Below, piece by piece: positions 14,463 through 14,565 of a stretch of DNA of 14,565 nt. Source of the DNA: CAYYGL01 sp964471235. GTDB lineage: Bacteria; Calditrichota; Calditrichia; RBG-13-44-9; J075. The notes beneath the pieces are model-generated. The model saw only the letters and a list, made by a program, of their open reading frames with translations, made no database searches and was not told where the DNA came from. The DNA is taken from positions 1-14,565 of the forward strand of contig CAYYGL010000124.1 of assembly GCA_964471235.1 (NCBI GenBank), given 5' to 3'. The position numbers were made by a program, and so were the translations under genes. Each line of letters begins with the position of its first letter. Position 1 is the first letter of the stretch.

Positions 14463-14483
14463 ACCCCCCGGCTGAGAGGTGCA

Positions 14484-14501
14484 AGCATCCCGAGGGATGC
14501 T
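14484..14501 (+). terminator. stem-loop after the deacetylase gene
   Basis: AGCATCCC-ga-GGGATGCT is a perfect 8 bp inverted repeat 21 bp after the stop codon, GC-rich at the loop end. No T-run follows. It may end or stabilise the operon transcript together with the palindromic repeat just downstream. Confidence 0.45.
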
Positions 14502-14512
14502 GAGGGAGCGGT

Positions 14513-14538
14513 CGGAGCGTCAAAATTCATTTTGACAA
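14513..14538 (+). repeat. palindromic intergenic repeat, copy 5
   Basis: The tail CGGAGC precedes the core GTCAAAATTCATTTTGAC (14519-14536). The innermost arm pair is T-A instead of C-G in copy 4, with perfect pairing kept. It lies 50 bp after the deacetylase stop and has the same orientation as the other copies. Confidence 0.8.
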
Positions 14539-14565
14539 TGGCGCACCGGCTATACGATAGGAAGA

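Overview
This 14.6 kb window encodes 11 protein genes, all on the + strand, and looks like chromosomal DNA of a bacterium of the FCB superphylum outside the classical Bacteroidetes (Calditrichota/KSB1-like is my best guess). The reasons are a SprA-type giant outer-membrane protein, two PorV/PorQ-family barrels, an exported Asp-box protein with a FlgD-like/type-IX-sorting tail, balanced GC, and mixed ATG/GTG/TTG starts. The phylum is an inference. I see no rRNA, tRNA, CRISPR array, transposase, integrase or phage gene.

Left part (1-9669): the 3' half of a sprA gene (type IX secretion translocon) enters from the left edge. It is followed by prmA (ribosomal protein L11 methyltransferase), an Ig-like repeat lipoprotein, a secreted Asp-box propeller protein with a sorting-type tail, and two PorV/PorQ-like outer-membrane proteins. 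Apart from prmA these fit one theme: the translocon, its PorV-type partners, a probable cargo protein and a surface lipoprotein.

Middle (9686-11144): a DppC/OppC-type ABC permease lies 16 bp after the second PorV-like gene, without its usual DppB, ATPase or binding-protein partners in view. Then comes rnhA (RNase HI, TTG start).

Right part (11164-14462): a tight run of a PPC/DUF296 protein, a UPF0104 flippase-like membrane protein, a membrane GT2 glycosyltransferase with a QxxRW motif, and a CE4 (NodB-like) polysaccharide deacetylase. Gaps are only +14, -8 and +5 bp. This reads as an envelope glycan module with rnhA just upstream.

Intergenic DNA: the longer gaps are not empty. A short oriented palindromic repeat (core GACAAAAC-TT-GTTTTGTC or variants) occurs at least five times, after prmA, after the first PorV-like gene and after the deacetylase gene. 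Its arms change together between copies, so the palindrome itself seems to be conserved. The gap at 8358-8754 also holds an 80 bp inverted-repeat element and a heptanucleotide repeat, and similar heptads follow the DppC gene. These repeats are the least explained material here. The coding genes are recognisable families, and I did not find a clearly novel multi-gene system.
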